Shown: positions 7,862 through 16,664 of the stretch, piece by piece
Layout of the letters: each line of letters starts with the position of its first letter
Position numbering within the stretch: position 1 is the stretch's first letter
Assembly: GCA_026314275.1 (NCBI GenBank)
Contig: CP111109.1
Location: forward strand, 806,001 to 870,000
Direction: 5' to 3'
Source of the DNA: JAGOEY01 sp017997515
GTDB taxonomy: Bacteria > Pseudomonadota > Gammaproteobacteria > Burkholderiales > Burkholderiaceae_C
DNA length: 64,000 nucleotides
Position numbers and translations under genes: made by a program
The notes under the pieces: generated by a model
Told to the model about the DNA's origin: nothing
The model's input: the letters and a program-made list of their open reading frames with translations, nothing else
The model's database searches: none

Positions 7862-10703
7862 GGCGTGGCGTCTTTCAGTGTGTTGGCCGTGGCAGGTTTG
7901 GGCGGCAGCGGCGCAAAGTAGCCCACCACCAGCATCAGCACACCCACCACGATGAAGGTGATGATGCGCTCCACACCACCCACGTTGGACAAATCCACCA
8001 GCAGCAGTTTGACCACCACCAGCCCCAGCAGGCCCGCGCCCACCAGCCACAGCGCGCGTTGCACACGGCGGTGTGCCAGCACCATGAGGCTGATGGCCAT
8101 CAGGGTCCACAAAATGGCGTAACCGGTCTGCACCACAAAGCTGTTGAACAGGGCGTCGCCGTCCCACGGCACATGGAAGAAATGGTGCGCAATACGCAGC
8201 CACACGGTGTTGATGGCCACAAACGCCAGCACGGCCACGGGCACCAGCGACGCGGTGCTGCGCACCCAGCCCGCGCCCACCGGTGCCGGGTGGGCCGCCA
8301 CCACCACACGCCGCCAGAACACCAGCCCGGCCACGGCCAACGCCAGCGTCAGATCGGTCGGGTTGAGCAGCGGGATGTAGGGCAGCGGGTCGGTCTTGCC
8401 CGACGACCACACTGCGCCCACCAGCGCGCCCACAAACACCAGCGCGGCCAGCGGCAGCGCGGCGTACCAGTAATAGGCCTGGGCATGCGGATTACGCGGC
8501 CAGGCAAACGCAGTCAGCGCCGACTGCTGGTTGGCGCGCCCGGCCCACACGGCCAGCAGCAACAACACCGCAATGGCGCTGACCAGCAGCACCACACCGG
8601 CCCACGCGCTGTGCCAGAGCGCGCCCTGGTCGATCCAGAACCACAACATGTCGGCGACCAGCACGGTCAGCAGCCAGACGCTGCCAACATGCAGCGCGCG
8701 GGCCAAACCGACGGGTATGGCGGTGTCCTGTTTGTCACTGTGCCGCAGCATCCAGTAGTGCAGCACCAGCACCACCGGCCAGATGATCCAGGCCGGGAAG
8801 TCCAGCACATGGTGGCCCATGCCCACCTGCCCGAAGGCGGTGAAACCCATCACCACCAAGGTGGCACGCGCGGGCCAGCCGGCCACCGGCCACTGCAGCC
8901 GCCGCCCCAGCAGGAAGGACAGGCCCGCCGACAGCACCAGCACCAGCATGGCCAGCAGCTGGGCGGTGCTCTGGCCAAACACCGGCACCGGCAACGCGCC
9001 GGATTCGAGCGCGGGTGTGGCACGTGTCACCTCCAGCAGCCAGGCCAGGCACCAGAACACAAAACCGTAGAGGTAGAGCGGGCTCGACAGCTCGCGTTCC
9101 ACGTTGGTATACAGCTGCGCCCAGCGCGATCCGCTGTGGGGCAGTGGCTTGCGCAGCCACCAGGCCAGCAGCAGAGCGGGCAATGCAATCAGCAGTGCGC
9201 CCATAAAACGCGGGTTCAGCAGCGCCAGTGCCCACACGTCGCTGGCTGCCATGGTCGAGAAGCTCAGCATGGCGGCGGACTGCAGCAGCAGGCCAAACAG
9301 GCGCGGCATCCAGCGGGCCTGGCGCATGCCCACCCAGAACGCGCCCGCACCTTCAAGCGCCCAGACGGCGGACGTCCACTGCGCGTCCAGCGCCAGGGGC
9401 ACGGCCAGTGTGGCAAAACCCACACCCACGGCGGTGAAACATTCGACCAGCAGCCGGTAAGCGGGCTGGCCCCGGCGCGACAGCCCCAGCGCCAGCAGCA
9501 GGTAGAGCGCACCCAAAGCCAGCGCCGAGAAAGCACTGCCCAACGGCAGGTGCTGCACCAGCCCCACCTGCAGGCCAAAAGCCACCAGCGGGGTGCCGAA
9601 CACCAGGGTGGAATCCACCGCATTGCCCAGCTTCGTCGGTGTGTTGCGGGCATAGAGGATGGCCGCCGCCACATAGACCAGCACAAAGGCGATAAGGAAG
9701 GGCTGGGTGCTGGCAAACTGGCCACTGTGGTACTGGAGCACGCCCCAGGTGGTGGCCACACCAAAGGTGGCCACAAAACCCAGCAGGTTCAGCACGCGCC
9801 AGGAGCGCTTGAAAGCGATGAACAGGATGGCGAGGTTCAGCACCAGGTAGTAGCTGAACAGCCCCACATGGCTGCCCTGCCCGGTGGACAGCAGCACCGG
9901 CACTGCAAAACCACCCGCAAACGCCGCCACGGCGAGTGCCTTGGAGTTTTGCAGTAGCGCCAGCGCACAACTGAGTGCACACACCACCATCATCAGCACA
10001 AAAGCCAGCAGCGGCGGCACCAGGCCGTACAGGCGGAACGCGGCAAACACGGTGAGGTACATCACCGCCACACCACCCCCCTGCAGCGCCAGCGCGAAAC
10101 CGGGTTTGGCCAGTCGTTTGCGAAAACCCACGGCCAGCAGCGCAATACCTGCCGCGCCAATGGCGGCAAGCCGCAGCTCCACCGGGAACAGGCCCGCCAC
10201 CACCGCATAACGCGCCAGGAACGAGAGGCCGATAAACAGAATCACCAAGCCCACCCGCACGATGGTGTTGCCGCCCAGCAGCCAGTCGCGGGCGGCGCCC
10301 ACGGCCTGCGCGGCAATGGACGGTGGGCGGGGGGCGGCTGGCGCTGCCGGAGGTCGCACGGGTGCAGAGGCCACAGCCACATCCGGTGTGCGCTGCGCAG
10401 GGCTGGCGGGAATACTTGCGTGTGCGGGCACATCCGCCACGCCCAGGTCCAGATCCACCCCACGGTCCAGCTGCTCAGTGGGCGCGAAATCAGGGTGCGG
10501 CCGGGGCGCAGTGGCCGCCGCACGGGGGCCTGCGGCACCAGCGCAGCAGCCCGGCTGGCCGCAGCCACTTCGCTGCGTACGGCTTTGCGCAGCGTCAGCC
10601 CCGCAATGGCCCCCAGCACCGCCCCCACCACAGCGCCCGCTTCATCCCAGCCCGGCCACAGCAAACCCAGAATTGCACCCCACACCACGCCCCATAACAC
10701 CAT
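7858..10703 (-). CDS. DUF2339 family polytopic membrane protein, with apparent frameshift near the N-terminus
   Basis: The main part is an 866-residue frame (7858-10458) with about two dozen hydrophobic helices. The conserved DUF2339 entry AARDWLLGGNTIVRVG is followed by VILFIGLSFLARYA. The usual N-terminal segment (MVLWGVVWGAILGLLWPG, glycine-rich helices, then RKAVRSEVAAASRAAALVP) is in a different frame that starts at 10703. The two frames meet inside the Pro/Ala-rich linker, about 10460-10560. Either a real frameshift inactivates the gene or the sequence has a one-base error there. The rest shows no decay, which favours an error or a very recent mutation. Length corrected for the shift is about 948 residues, normal for the family. 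Function unknown. Confidence 0.75.
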
Positions 10704-10769
10704 AGTGTTTCCCTCGCTTTTTTATGGCCCACCGGTCAGCCGGTGGATGGGCGCGATAGTGCCACGACT

Positions 10770-12305
10770 TCAGCCCTTGGGCAGTTTGGCCGGGCGGCTC
10801 CAATTGGCGATGCTGACCTGTTTGCCCCGTGCCACGCTGAGTGCGCCGGGTGCGGTGTTTTTGGTGATGGTGGAGCCGCCGCCCACCGTGCCACCCGCAC
10901 CAATGGTGACCGGGGCCACCAGCACGCAGTTGCTGCCCACATGGACGTCGGCTTCGATGACGGTGCGGTGTTTGTTGGCACCGTCGTAGTTGGCGGTGAT
11001 GCTGCCTGCGCCGTAGTTGACGCGCTCACCCACGGTGGCGTCACCCAGGTAGGCCAGGTGGTTGGCTTTGGCACCTTTGGCCAGGGTGGAATTTTTTACC
11101 TCGACGAAGTTGCCGATGTGCACCTCGGCCCCCAGCTGCGCGCCAGGGCGCAGGCGGGCGAACGGGCCGATGAGTGCGCCCTCCCCCACGGCCACACCGA
11201 GTTTTTCGCCGTCGATATGGGTGAAGGGGTGGATGACAGCACCCGCGGCGATGGTGGCGTTGGCAATGACGCAGTTCGCGCCAATCCGCACACCTGCGCC
11301 CAGGCTGACCTGGCCTTCAAAGATGCAGTTGACGTCGATCTCCACGTCCTGCGCGCAGGTCAGCGTGCCACGCACATCGAAGCGTGCCGGGTCGGCCAGG
11401 CGTGTGCCCTGCTCCATCAGTGCATCGGCCTGGCGGCGCTGGTACACACGCTCCAGCTCGGCCAGCTGGGCGGGGCTGTTCACACCCGCCACCTGGGGCG
11501 CGTCGGTGATCTTGTGCGCGGCCACGGCCACACCGTCGGCCACCGCAAATTTAACGATGTCGGTCAGGTAGAACTCGTTTTGTGCATTCTTGTTGTCCAG
11601 CCGCGCCAGCCACCCGCGCAGCAGGCGCGTGGGCACGGCCATGATGCCGCTGTAGATTTCGCGGATGCTGCGCTGGGCGTCGGTGGCGTCTTTGTGTTCA
11701 ACGATGGCGCGCACATTGCCGTCAGCGGCACGCTCGATGCGGCCGTAGCCCGTGGGGTCGGGCAGCTCCAGCGTGAGCAGCGCCAGACGCTCTCCGCCGC
11801 ATGCGGCCAGCAGCGCGGCCAGGGTGTCGGCCTGGGTCAGCGGCACGTCGCCGGACAGCACCAGCGTGACGCCGTCGTCGGCCAGCAGCGGCACTGCCTG
11901 CTGCACCGCGTGGCCCGTACCGAGTTGCGGCTCCTGGCGTGCAAACTTGAGCTCACCCCCAGGCTTCGCGCACTGCGTGTCGCTACTCCCCCCCCCTTGC
12001 AGGGGGCGACGCTGGTGGCCCGGCGAAGCCGGTTCCACGGCGTCTGCTGGAAGGGGCTGTGCCGTAGCCATTTGAGAGTAAAAATAGCCTCCAGCGCCCG
12101 CCAGATCTGCGCAAGCTGCTTCTACTTCGATAGCACCATGGCCTGTGATGACCACCGCTTGCCGGGCCGATAACCGTGCGGCGCAGGTGATGACATGGGC
12201 CAACAGGGCGCGGCCGCCCAAACGGTGCAACACTTTGGGTCGTGTACTTTTCATCCGCGTGCCTTTGCCTGCGGCCATGATGACGACATCAACTGGGGTT
12301 GCCAT
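10770..12305 (-). CDS. glmU: Bifunctional GlmU: N-acetylglucosamine-1-phosphate uridylyltransferase / glucosamine-1-phosphate acetyltransferase
   Basis: Makes UDP-GlcNAc in two steps. The start MATPVDVVIMAAGKGTRMKS carries the nucleotide-binding loop. The C-terminal half is a left-handed beta-helix with hexapeptide repeats (for example AGVRIGANCVI) and the acetyltransferase motif. 511 residues against about 456 in E. coli. The excess of about 49 residues lies between GHG (55-57) and QLGTGHA (127-133), which are 71 apart here and 23 in E. coli. That insertion is encoded by a family A and a family B repeat in tandem (11955-12135), read through in frame. The start codon overlaps that of the divergent lipoprotein gene. 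The insertion site is a surface loop near the active site, so activity is likely kept because the gene is normally essential. Confidence 0.95.
   Translation of the reverse strand: MATPVDVVIMAAGKGTRMKSTRPKVLHRLGGRALLAHVITCAARLSARQAVVITGHGAIEVEAACADLAGAGGYFYSQMATAQPLPADAVEPASPGHQRRPLQGGGSSDTQCAKPGGELKFARQEPQLGTGHAVQQAVPLLADDGVTLVLSGDVPLTQADTLAALLAACGGERLALLTLELPDPTGYGRIERAADGNVRAIVEHKDATDAQRSIREIYSGIMAVPTRLLRGWLARLDNKNAQNEFYLTDIVKFAVADGVAVAAHKITDAPQVAGVNSPAQLAELERVYQRRQADALMEQGTRLADPARFDVRGTLTCAQDVEIDVNCIFEGQVSLGAGVRIGANCVIANATIAAGAVIHPFTHIDGEKLGVAVGEGALIGPFARLRPGAQLGAEVHIGNFVEVKNSTLAKGAKANHLAYLGDATVGERVNYGAGSITANYDGANKHRTVIEADVHVGSNCVLVAPVTIGAGGTVGGGSTITKNTAPGALSVARGKQVSIANWSRPAKLPKG
11955..12050 (+). 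repeat. Interspersed repeat family B, copy 1 (inside glmU)
   Basis: Family B is about 95 bp: ACCCCCAGGCT at one end, a CCCCCTTGCAGGGGG hairpin in the middle, and a second nested hairpin (xCACC..TGGc..GCCgg..CCACGG) at the other. This copy is antisense to glmU and adds about 32 residues to the protein in frame. Confidence 0.75.
12080..12135 (+). repeat. Interspersed repeat family A, copy 4 (inside glmU)
   Basis: AAAATAGCCTCCAGCGC, then GCGCAAGCTGCTT and a terminal GATAGCA match the family layout. It is 29 bp from the family B copy and also read through in frame within the nucleotidyltransferase domain. Confidence 0.6.
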
Positions 12306-13227
12306 GAAATTTCCTCTGGAGGGTGGTGGGTGGTTCAAACGGGCCCGGCAGCGGGCCGGAAGCCCCCGGATTATCGGCTTGCTGGCCACACTGGCCGTGG
12401 CCCTGCTGCTGCAGGCCTGCAGCGCCATGAAACTGGCCTACAACCAGGCCCCTGACCTGGCCTACTGGTACCTGGACGCCTATGTGGACTTCAGCCCATC
12501 GCAGCGGCCGCAGGTGAAGGACGCACTCGACAATCTGCACACCTGGCACCGCCAGACCCAGCTGCCGGGCACCATCCACACATTACAAAAGCTGCGCGCC
12601 CAGATGCCGGGTGACATCGACGCACAACAGGCCTGCACGGTGTATGCCGATGTGCGCCGCCAGCTGCTGGCTATCCCCGCCCAGGCCGAGCCTGCGGTGG
12701 TGGCACTGGTGGGGCAGTTGAGCCCCTCACAGCTGGCCCACATGGAGCGCCGGTTCACCAAAAGGGACGCGGAGTTCCGCGCAGATTTCATCGACGCCAC
12801 GCCGCAAAAGTCCCGCGCCGAGCGCAACAAAAAAGCGGTGGAACGGGCCGAGAAGTTGTACGGGCGGCTGGACGCGGCCCAGTTGGCCGTCATCCACCAG
12901 CGGGTGGATGTGTCCAGCTTTAATGCCCGCCAGACCTACGCCGAGCGGCTGCGCCGCCAGCAGGACATCCTGCACACCCTGCACCCGCTGGTGGCGCAGC
13001 AGGCACCCGCCGCCGCGGTGCAGGCCGCCGTCCACGCGCTGTGGCAGCGCACGGTGCAGTCACCCGACCCAGCCTTCCGCGCCTATAGGGAGAAACTGGA
13101 GCAAGAAGCCTGCGCCACCTTTGCCGCCCTGCACAACAGCACCACCCCGGCGCAGCGCCGCGAAGCGGTGGACACACTGGGCCGCTACGAGCAGGACTTC
13201 CGGGCGCTGGGCAGCCCGCTCAGTTGA
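12304..13227 (+). CDS. DUF6279-type lipoprotein
   Basis: 307 residues from the ATG at 12304. The signal peptide ends in a lipobox (LLLQAC) with the lipidated Cys at about residue 39, so the protein should be anchored in the envelope. The mature part is mostly helical and charged, beginning MKLAYNQAPDLAYWYLDAYV, a pattern I associate with DUF6279. Function unknown. Its start codon overlaps the glmU start codon on the other strand, leaving no intergenic space. A shorter start inside the signal peptide is possible but would weaken the n-region. Confidence 0.8.
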   Translation: MKFPLEGGGWFKRARQRAGSPRIIGLLATLAVALLLQACSAMKLAYNQAPDLAYWYLDAYVDFSPSQRPQVKDALDNLHTWHRQTQLPGTIHTLQKLRAQMPGDIDAQQACTVYADVRRQLLAIPAQAEPAVVALVGQLSPSQLAHMERRFTKRDAEFRADFIDATPQKSRAERNKKAVERAEKLYGRLDAAQLAVIHQRVDVSSFNARQTYAERLRRQQDILHTLHPLVAQQAPAAAVQAAVHALWQRTVQSPDPAFRAYREKLEQEACATFAALHNSTTPAQRREAVDTLGRYEQDFRALGSPLS

Positions 13228-13232
13228 GAGGC

Positions 13233-14006
13233 CTACAACAGCGGTGCCTTGCGCAGCGGCGCGTCGTAGTAGTCGGCCAGCCGCACCAGTGCCTTGGGGT
13301 TGAGCAGCCGCAGACGGCCGTCCACGATGTCGTGCAGGCCCAGCTGCTGCAGCCGGCGCAGGGTTTTGTTGGTGTGCACCAGCGACAGGCCCAGCGCGTC
13401 GGCAATGTGCTGCTGGTTGATGGGGAATTCGATCCACCCTGTGCCCGCCAGGCCCAGCCGCTCCATGCGCCGGTACAGGTGCATCAACAGCATGGCCACC
13501 CGTTCGGCCGCGTTGCGCCGCCCGGTGGTGACGAGGTTGTCGTCCACCATGCCCTCGCCGCGTGCGGCGAGCCAGGTGATGTCGTAACCCAGGGACGGGT
13601 GCTCGCGGTACAGGTCCCACAGGCCGTCGCGCGGGAACACACACAGCTCCACGTCGGTGATGGCCTCGACGCCGTGCATGGCCCCGTCGGCAAACTGCTG
13701 CTGCAGGCCCACCAGGTCACCGGGCAGCATGAAGTTCAGGATCTGGCGGCGGCCGTCCTGCAGGGTTTTGTAGCGAAACGCCCAGCCTGCATACAGCGTG
13801 AACAGTTTTCCGTTGGGTTTTTGCTCATGGATGATGGCGCCACCCGCCGCGACACAGGCGGTACCGTTGCGAAACTTCTGGATGAATGCCAGCTCCTCGG
13901 GCGTGACCGGGGTGAAGGCCTCCAGCGTGCGCAAGCGGCAGTTCTGGCAGGTGTGGGTGCACTGTGCCGCTGCAGGCGCACGGGCGGCGGTCATCGGGTG
14001 GGGCAT
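13233..14006 (-). CDS. Crp/Fnr family transcriptional regulator with N-terminal cysteine cluster
   Basis: 257 residues from the ATG at 14006. An N-terminal cysteine motif (QCTHTCQNC; Cys16, 20, 23) precedes a cyclic-nucleotide-binding-like beta barrel (about 30-150). A C-terminal winged HTH follows (INQQHIADALGLSLVHTNKT). Counted from this start, Cys16, Cys20, Cys23 and Cys122 fall at the same numbers as in E. coli FNR, but Cys29 is Glu. An iron-sulfur or redox sensor is therefore possible, but not shown. It is divergent from the BLUF gene with 87 bp between starts. The alternative start at 13994 would remove four residues. Confidence 0.9.
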   Translation of the reverse strand: MPHPMTAARAPAAAQCTHTCQNCRLRTLEAFTPVTPEELAFIQKFRNGTACVAAGGAIIHEQKPNGKLFTLYAGWAFRYKTLQDGRRQILNFMLPGDLVGLQQQFADGAMHGVEAITDVELCVFPRDGLWDLYREHPSLGYDITWLAARGEGMVDDNLVTTGRRNAAERVAMLLMHLYRRMERLGLAGTGWIEFPINQQHIADALGLSLVHTNKTLRRLQQLGLHDIVDGRLRLLNPKALVRLADYYDAPLRKAPLL

Positions 14007-14093
14007 GGCAAAAATGGTGGGCTGGTGGATGCCGTGTGGGCTATGTCTTTTCACATTGCGACAAGTAACAGACGCTCCTACATTGTGCCCAGT

Positions 14094-14492
14094 ATGTACA
14101 CATCTTCCAGCCTTTACGAAGTCCTCTATGTCAGCACCATCGCGCCCGACGCCCCCGTCAGCGTGGTCGCCGGGATCGCCGCAAAGGCACGGATTTCCAA
14201 CCAGCAACGCGGTATCACCGGCTTGCTGATTTTTGACGGGCAGCGTTTTTGCCAGCAACTGGAAGGCACACAAAAGCAGGTGCTGTCGCTGCTGGAGCGT
14301 ATCCGCCTGGACCCGCGCCACACCGACGTGAACGTGGTCCACCACGGGCCGCTGGCGGTACGCCGTTTCAAGCAGTTTGACCTGGGTTACGCCTCGGTGG
14401 ACGGCGAAGACACGCTGGCTGTGCTGGAGCAACTGGACGGGCAGGCCGCCATCGAGGCATTCACGGCGATGCTGTCGGCCGTGGATCTGTAG
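14094..14492 (+). CDS. BLUF-domain blue-light photoreceptor
   Basis: 132 residues, essentially a stand-alone BLUF domain that binds FAD and signals blue light through a hydrogen-bond switch. The key triad is present at canonical spacing: Tyr12 (LYVST), Asn36 (SNQQRGITG) and Gln54 (FCQQLEG), intervals 24 and 18 as in AppA (Tyr21, Asn45, Gln63). There is no output domain, so it must act on a partner protein. The divergent Crp/Fnr regulator is a candidate. No clear ribosome site precedes the ATG; a GTG at 14085 is the alternative start. The 3' end overlaps gntK tail to tail by 32 bp. Confidence 0.92.
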   Translation: MYTSSSLYEVLYVSTIAPDAPVSVVAGIAAKARISNQQRGITGLLIFDGQRFCQQLEGTQKQVLSLLERIRLDPRHTDVNVVHHGPLAVRRFKQFDLGYASVDGEDTLAVLEQLDGQAAIEAFTAMLSAVDL

Positions 14493-15027
14493 CCGTTTGC
14501 AGCTCCTGGATCCACGCCGCAGCACGGGCGGCCACCTGGTCCAGCGGCGCGGTGCCGTCCAGCGTCAGCACACCCGGTTCACCTGACGGGTCTTGCAGCG
14601 CCTCGAACTGGCTGGTGACCAGGCTCGGCGGGTAGAAATGCCCGGGCCGTTCGGCCACCCGGCGTAACGATTCCTCGGGTGTGATGTGCAGGTACACAAA
14701 ACGCAGTCCGGGCACCGCATCACGCAAGCTGTCGCGGTAGGCACGTTTGAGCGCCGAGCAGCTCAGCACGGCACCTGCCGGTTGCTGTTGCAACACATCC
14801 GCCAGCTGCGCGAGCCAACCCACGCGGTCGGCATCGGTCAGAGCAATACCCTCGCGCATCCGCGCCACGTTGGCGGGCGGGTGAAAGTCATCCCCCTCCA
14901 CCATGGGCAGTTGCAGCGCCGCCGCCATACGCCGCCCCACGGCAGATTTGCCACACCCGGCCACCCCCATCACCACAACAGAGGGCAGGACGGACAGATC
15001 GGCGGGGGGAGTGGAAGCTGCGTGCAT
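14461..15027 (-). CDS. gntK: Gluconokinase (GntK/IdnK type)
   Basis: 188 residues. Phosphorylates D-gluconate to 6-phosphogluconate for the Entner-Doudoroff or pentose phosphate route. The P-loop is GVAGCGKS near residue 21. The family motifs EGDDFHPPANVARM and LSCSALKRAYRD (substrate and LID regions) follow, ending with RPGHFYPPSLVTSQFEALQ. The N-terminal extension of about 12 residues is not conserved. No gluconate transporter or dehydratase lies next to it, so it stands alone. Confidence 0.93.
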   Translation of the reverse strand: MHAASTPPADLSVLPSVVVMGVAGCGKSAVGRRMAAALQLPMVEGDDFHPPANVARMREGIALTDADRVGWLAQLADVLQQQPAGAVLSCSALKRAYRDSLRDAVPGLRFVYLHITPEESLRRVAERPGHFYPPSLVTSQFEALQDPSGEPGVLTLDGTAPLDQVAARAAAWIQELQTATDPRPTASP

Positions 15028-15062
15028 GGCCGGATTATCCAGCCAACACGCCGTGTTTCAAG

Positions 15063-15119
15063 CAAAAAATGCCTGCAGCGCTCTACACACGGGCGCGAGG
15101 CGCTATCGAATACAGAGCA
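15063..15119 (+). repeat. Interspersed repeat family A, copy 5
   Basis: AAAAATGCCTGCAGCGC, then GGGCGCGAGGCGCTATCG. The copy overlaps the 3' end of the DUF2917 gene, whose last residues (IAPRARV) it encodes. Confidence 0.65.
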
Positions 15120-15559
15120 AAACGCCCCACACCCGCCACGAGCCGACCGGCCGCCCCAGCGGCGCTGTGCAGCGACTGCACCAGATCGGACAGGGGCTGC
15201 GCCACAGACTGCTGGTACTGCACGCTGCCCGTGGGGGCGGCCGCAGCAGGCAACCAGTCAAAGCGCACCGGCGCACTGCCGGGCTTGCCGAGCGACTCCA
15301 GCACCACGCGCTGGCCGGCGGGGATGTGCAGCGTCTGCCCCGCCTGCAGGAACACGTCGCCACGCTCGTTGCCGTGGCCCGCGTGGGGCCCCGTCAGCGT
15401 GACCCAGGCCTGGCCCTGGGTGACATGCAGTGTGGAGGGCTTGCGGGGACACATCGCCATGGCACGCGACGCCGCCAGCGTCCAGTCGCCAATGCTTGCC
15501 GGTGCGGCAGGGGCCAGTGCGATGGATTGTTGCGCTGAATGGGCGAATTGCGAGGCCAT
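15083..15559 (-). CDS. DUF2917 family protein
   Basis: 158 residues, no signal peptide. The centre (WTLAASRAMAMCPRKPSTLH, VTQGQAWVTLTG, GDVFLQAGQTLHIPAGQRVV) is the DUF2917 pattern, a small cupin-like beta structure. No enzymatic role is known. The C-terminal tail is encoded by a family A repeat and is probably not native. It is divergent from a LysR gene, the usual partner of this family in Burkholderiales, so that regulator likely controls it. Confidence 0.8.
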   Translation of the reverse strand: MASQFAHSAQQSIALAPAAPASIGDWTLAASRAMAMCPRKPSTLHVTQGQAWVTLTGPHAGHGNERGDVFLQAGQTLHIPAGQRVVLESLGKPGSAPVRFDWLPAAAAPTGSVQYQQSVAQPLSDLVQSLHSAAGAAGRLVAGVGRFALYSIAPRARV

Positions 15560-15677
15560 GGTGTTCTCCGGTGGGGGCTGTTTGGAAGTGAATGATCGTC
15601 GGCAGCCGCTTGGCAGTCCAATGAAATCGCGCTACGCTATTCATTCCGAAACCGCATCAATCGCTTTTCCAGCACCC

Positions 15678-16664
15678 ATGCAGCAACCCCAGACCCATCT
15701 GCGCACCCGGCCTATCTCTGTTGGGCAGTTGCGCACCTTCGAGGCCGTGGCCCGCCACCTGAATTTCCGCGCTGCAGCCGACGAGCTGTCGCTGACCCAA
15801 TCCGCTATCAGCCGCCAGATCCAGGGGCTGGAGGACGAGGTGGGGGTGCCCCTTTTTCTGCGCCACACCCGGGCGGTGGAGCTGACCAGCGCCGGCGCGC
15901 AGTTGCTGCGCACGGTGGTGCCCGGGCTGGAGCGTATCGACAGCACAGTGCGGCTGATCCGCCAGACCTCCGGGCGCAAGAGTGTGGCCATCACCACCTG
16001 GGCCTCGTTTGCGTCGATGTGGCTGATCCCGCGGCTGGAGGCCTTCCAGCACAACCACCCCGACATTGACATCCGTATCGACGCCACCGACAACTCCGTA
16101 GACCTGGACACCGCCGACGTGGACCTGGCCCTGCGTTACGCCATGCCCGCGTCGGTCACCCGGGGCGCCGAACGCCTGTTTGGCGAACAGCTGACCGTAG
16201 TGGCCAGCCCCTGGCTGCTGAAAAGCGGCGCACGGCTGGACCGGGTGGCGGACGTGGCGAATTTCACGCTGATCGAAGCCGGTGACGCCCACCGCACCCA
16301 GCACATGGAATGGCTGACCTGGCGGCGCTGGTTCGACCAGCAGGGCCTGAAGAAGCTGGAGCCCAAACGCTGGCTGCACTTCAACTATGCCCACCAGATC
16401 GTGCAGGCCGCCCTGACCGGCCAGGGCATCGCACTGGCACGTATGCCGCTGGTGGCCGACAGCTTGGCCAGCGGCGACCTGGTGGAAGTGCTGCCGCGCC
16501 ACCGGCTCGATTCACCGCTGGCCTACTGGCTGCTGGTCGGCCAGCGCAGCGCGGTGCGGCCCGAGGTCAAGGCGTTTTCAGAGTGGCTGCGGCTGGAGGC
16601 AGCCGCCACCCGGCACACGGTGGGTGAGGTGCCCGACCCGGATCTGAACGACAACCTCGATTAG
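15678..16664 (+). CDS. LysR family transcriptional regulator (GcvA-like)
   Basis: 328 residues from the ATG at 15678. Its HTH covers about 14-72 (LNFRAAADELSLTQSAISRQ), and the effector domain has the GcvA/AmpR-like NSVDLDTADVDLALRYA segment. An upstream ATG near 15620 in the same frame is possible but lacks family similarity. It is divergent from the DUF2917 gene and overlaps tyrS by 4 bp at the 3' ends. Confidence 0.92.
   Translation: MQQPQTHLRTRPISVGQLRTFEAVARHLNFRAAADELSLTQSAISRQIQGLEDEVGVPLFLRHTRAVELTSAGAQLLRTVVPGLERIDSTVRLIRQTSGRKSVAITTWASFASMWLIPRLEAFQHNHPDIDIRIDATDNSVDLDTADVDLALRYAMPASVTRGAERLFGEQLTVVASPWLLKSGARLDRVADVANFTLIEAGDAHRTQHMEWLTWRRWFDQQGLKKLEPKRWLHFNYAHQIVQAALTGQGIALARMPLVADSLASGDLVEVLPRHRLDSPLAYWLLVGQRSAVRPEVKAFSEWLRLEAAATRHTVGEVPDPDLNDNLD

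Noticed and set aside
7717..9957. 746-codon plus-strand frame opposite the DUF3999/DUF2339 genes
   Set aside because: His/Gln/Arg-rich composition with no domain pattern; it is the antisense shadow of membrane-protein codons in GC-rich DNA.
12145..12303. Longer start for the lipoprotein gene, 53 codons upstream
   Set aside because: The extra residues lie antisense to the conserved glmU N-terminus and would hide the signal peptide.
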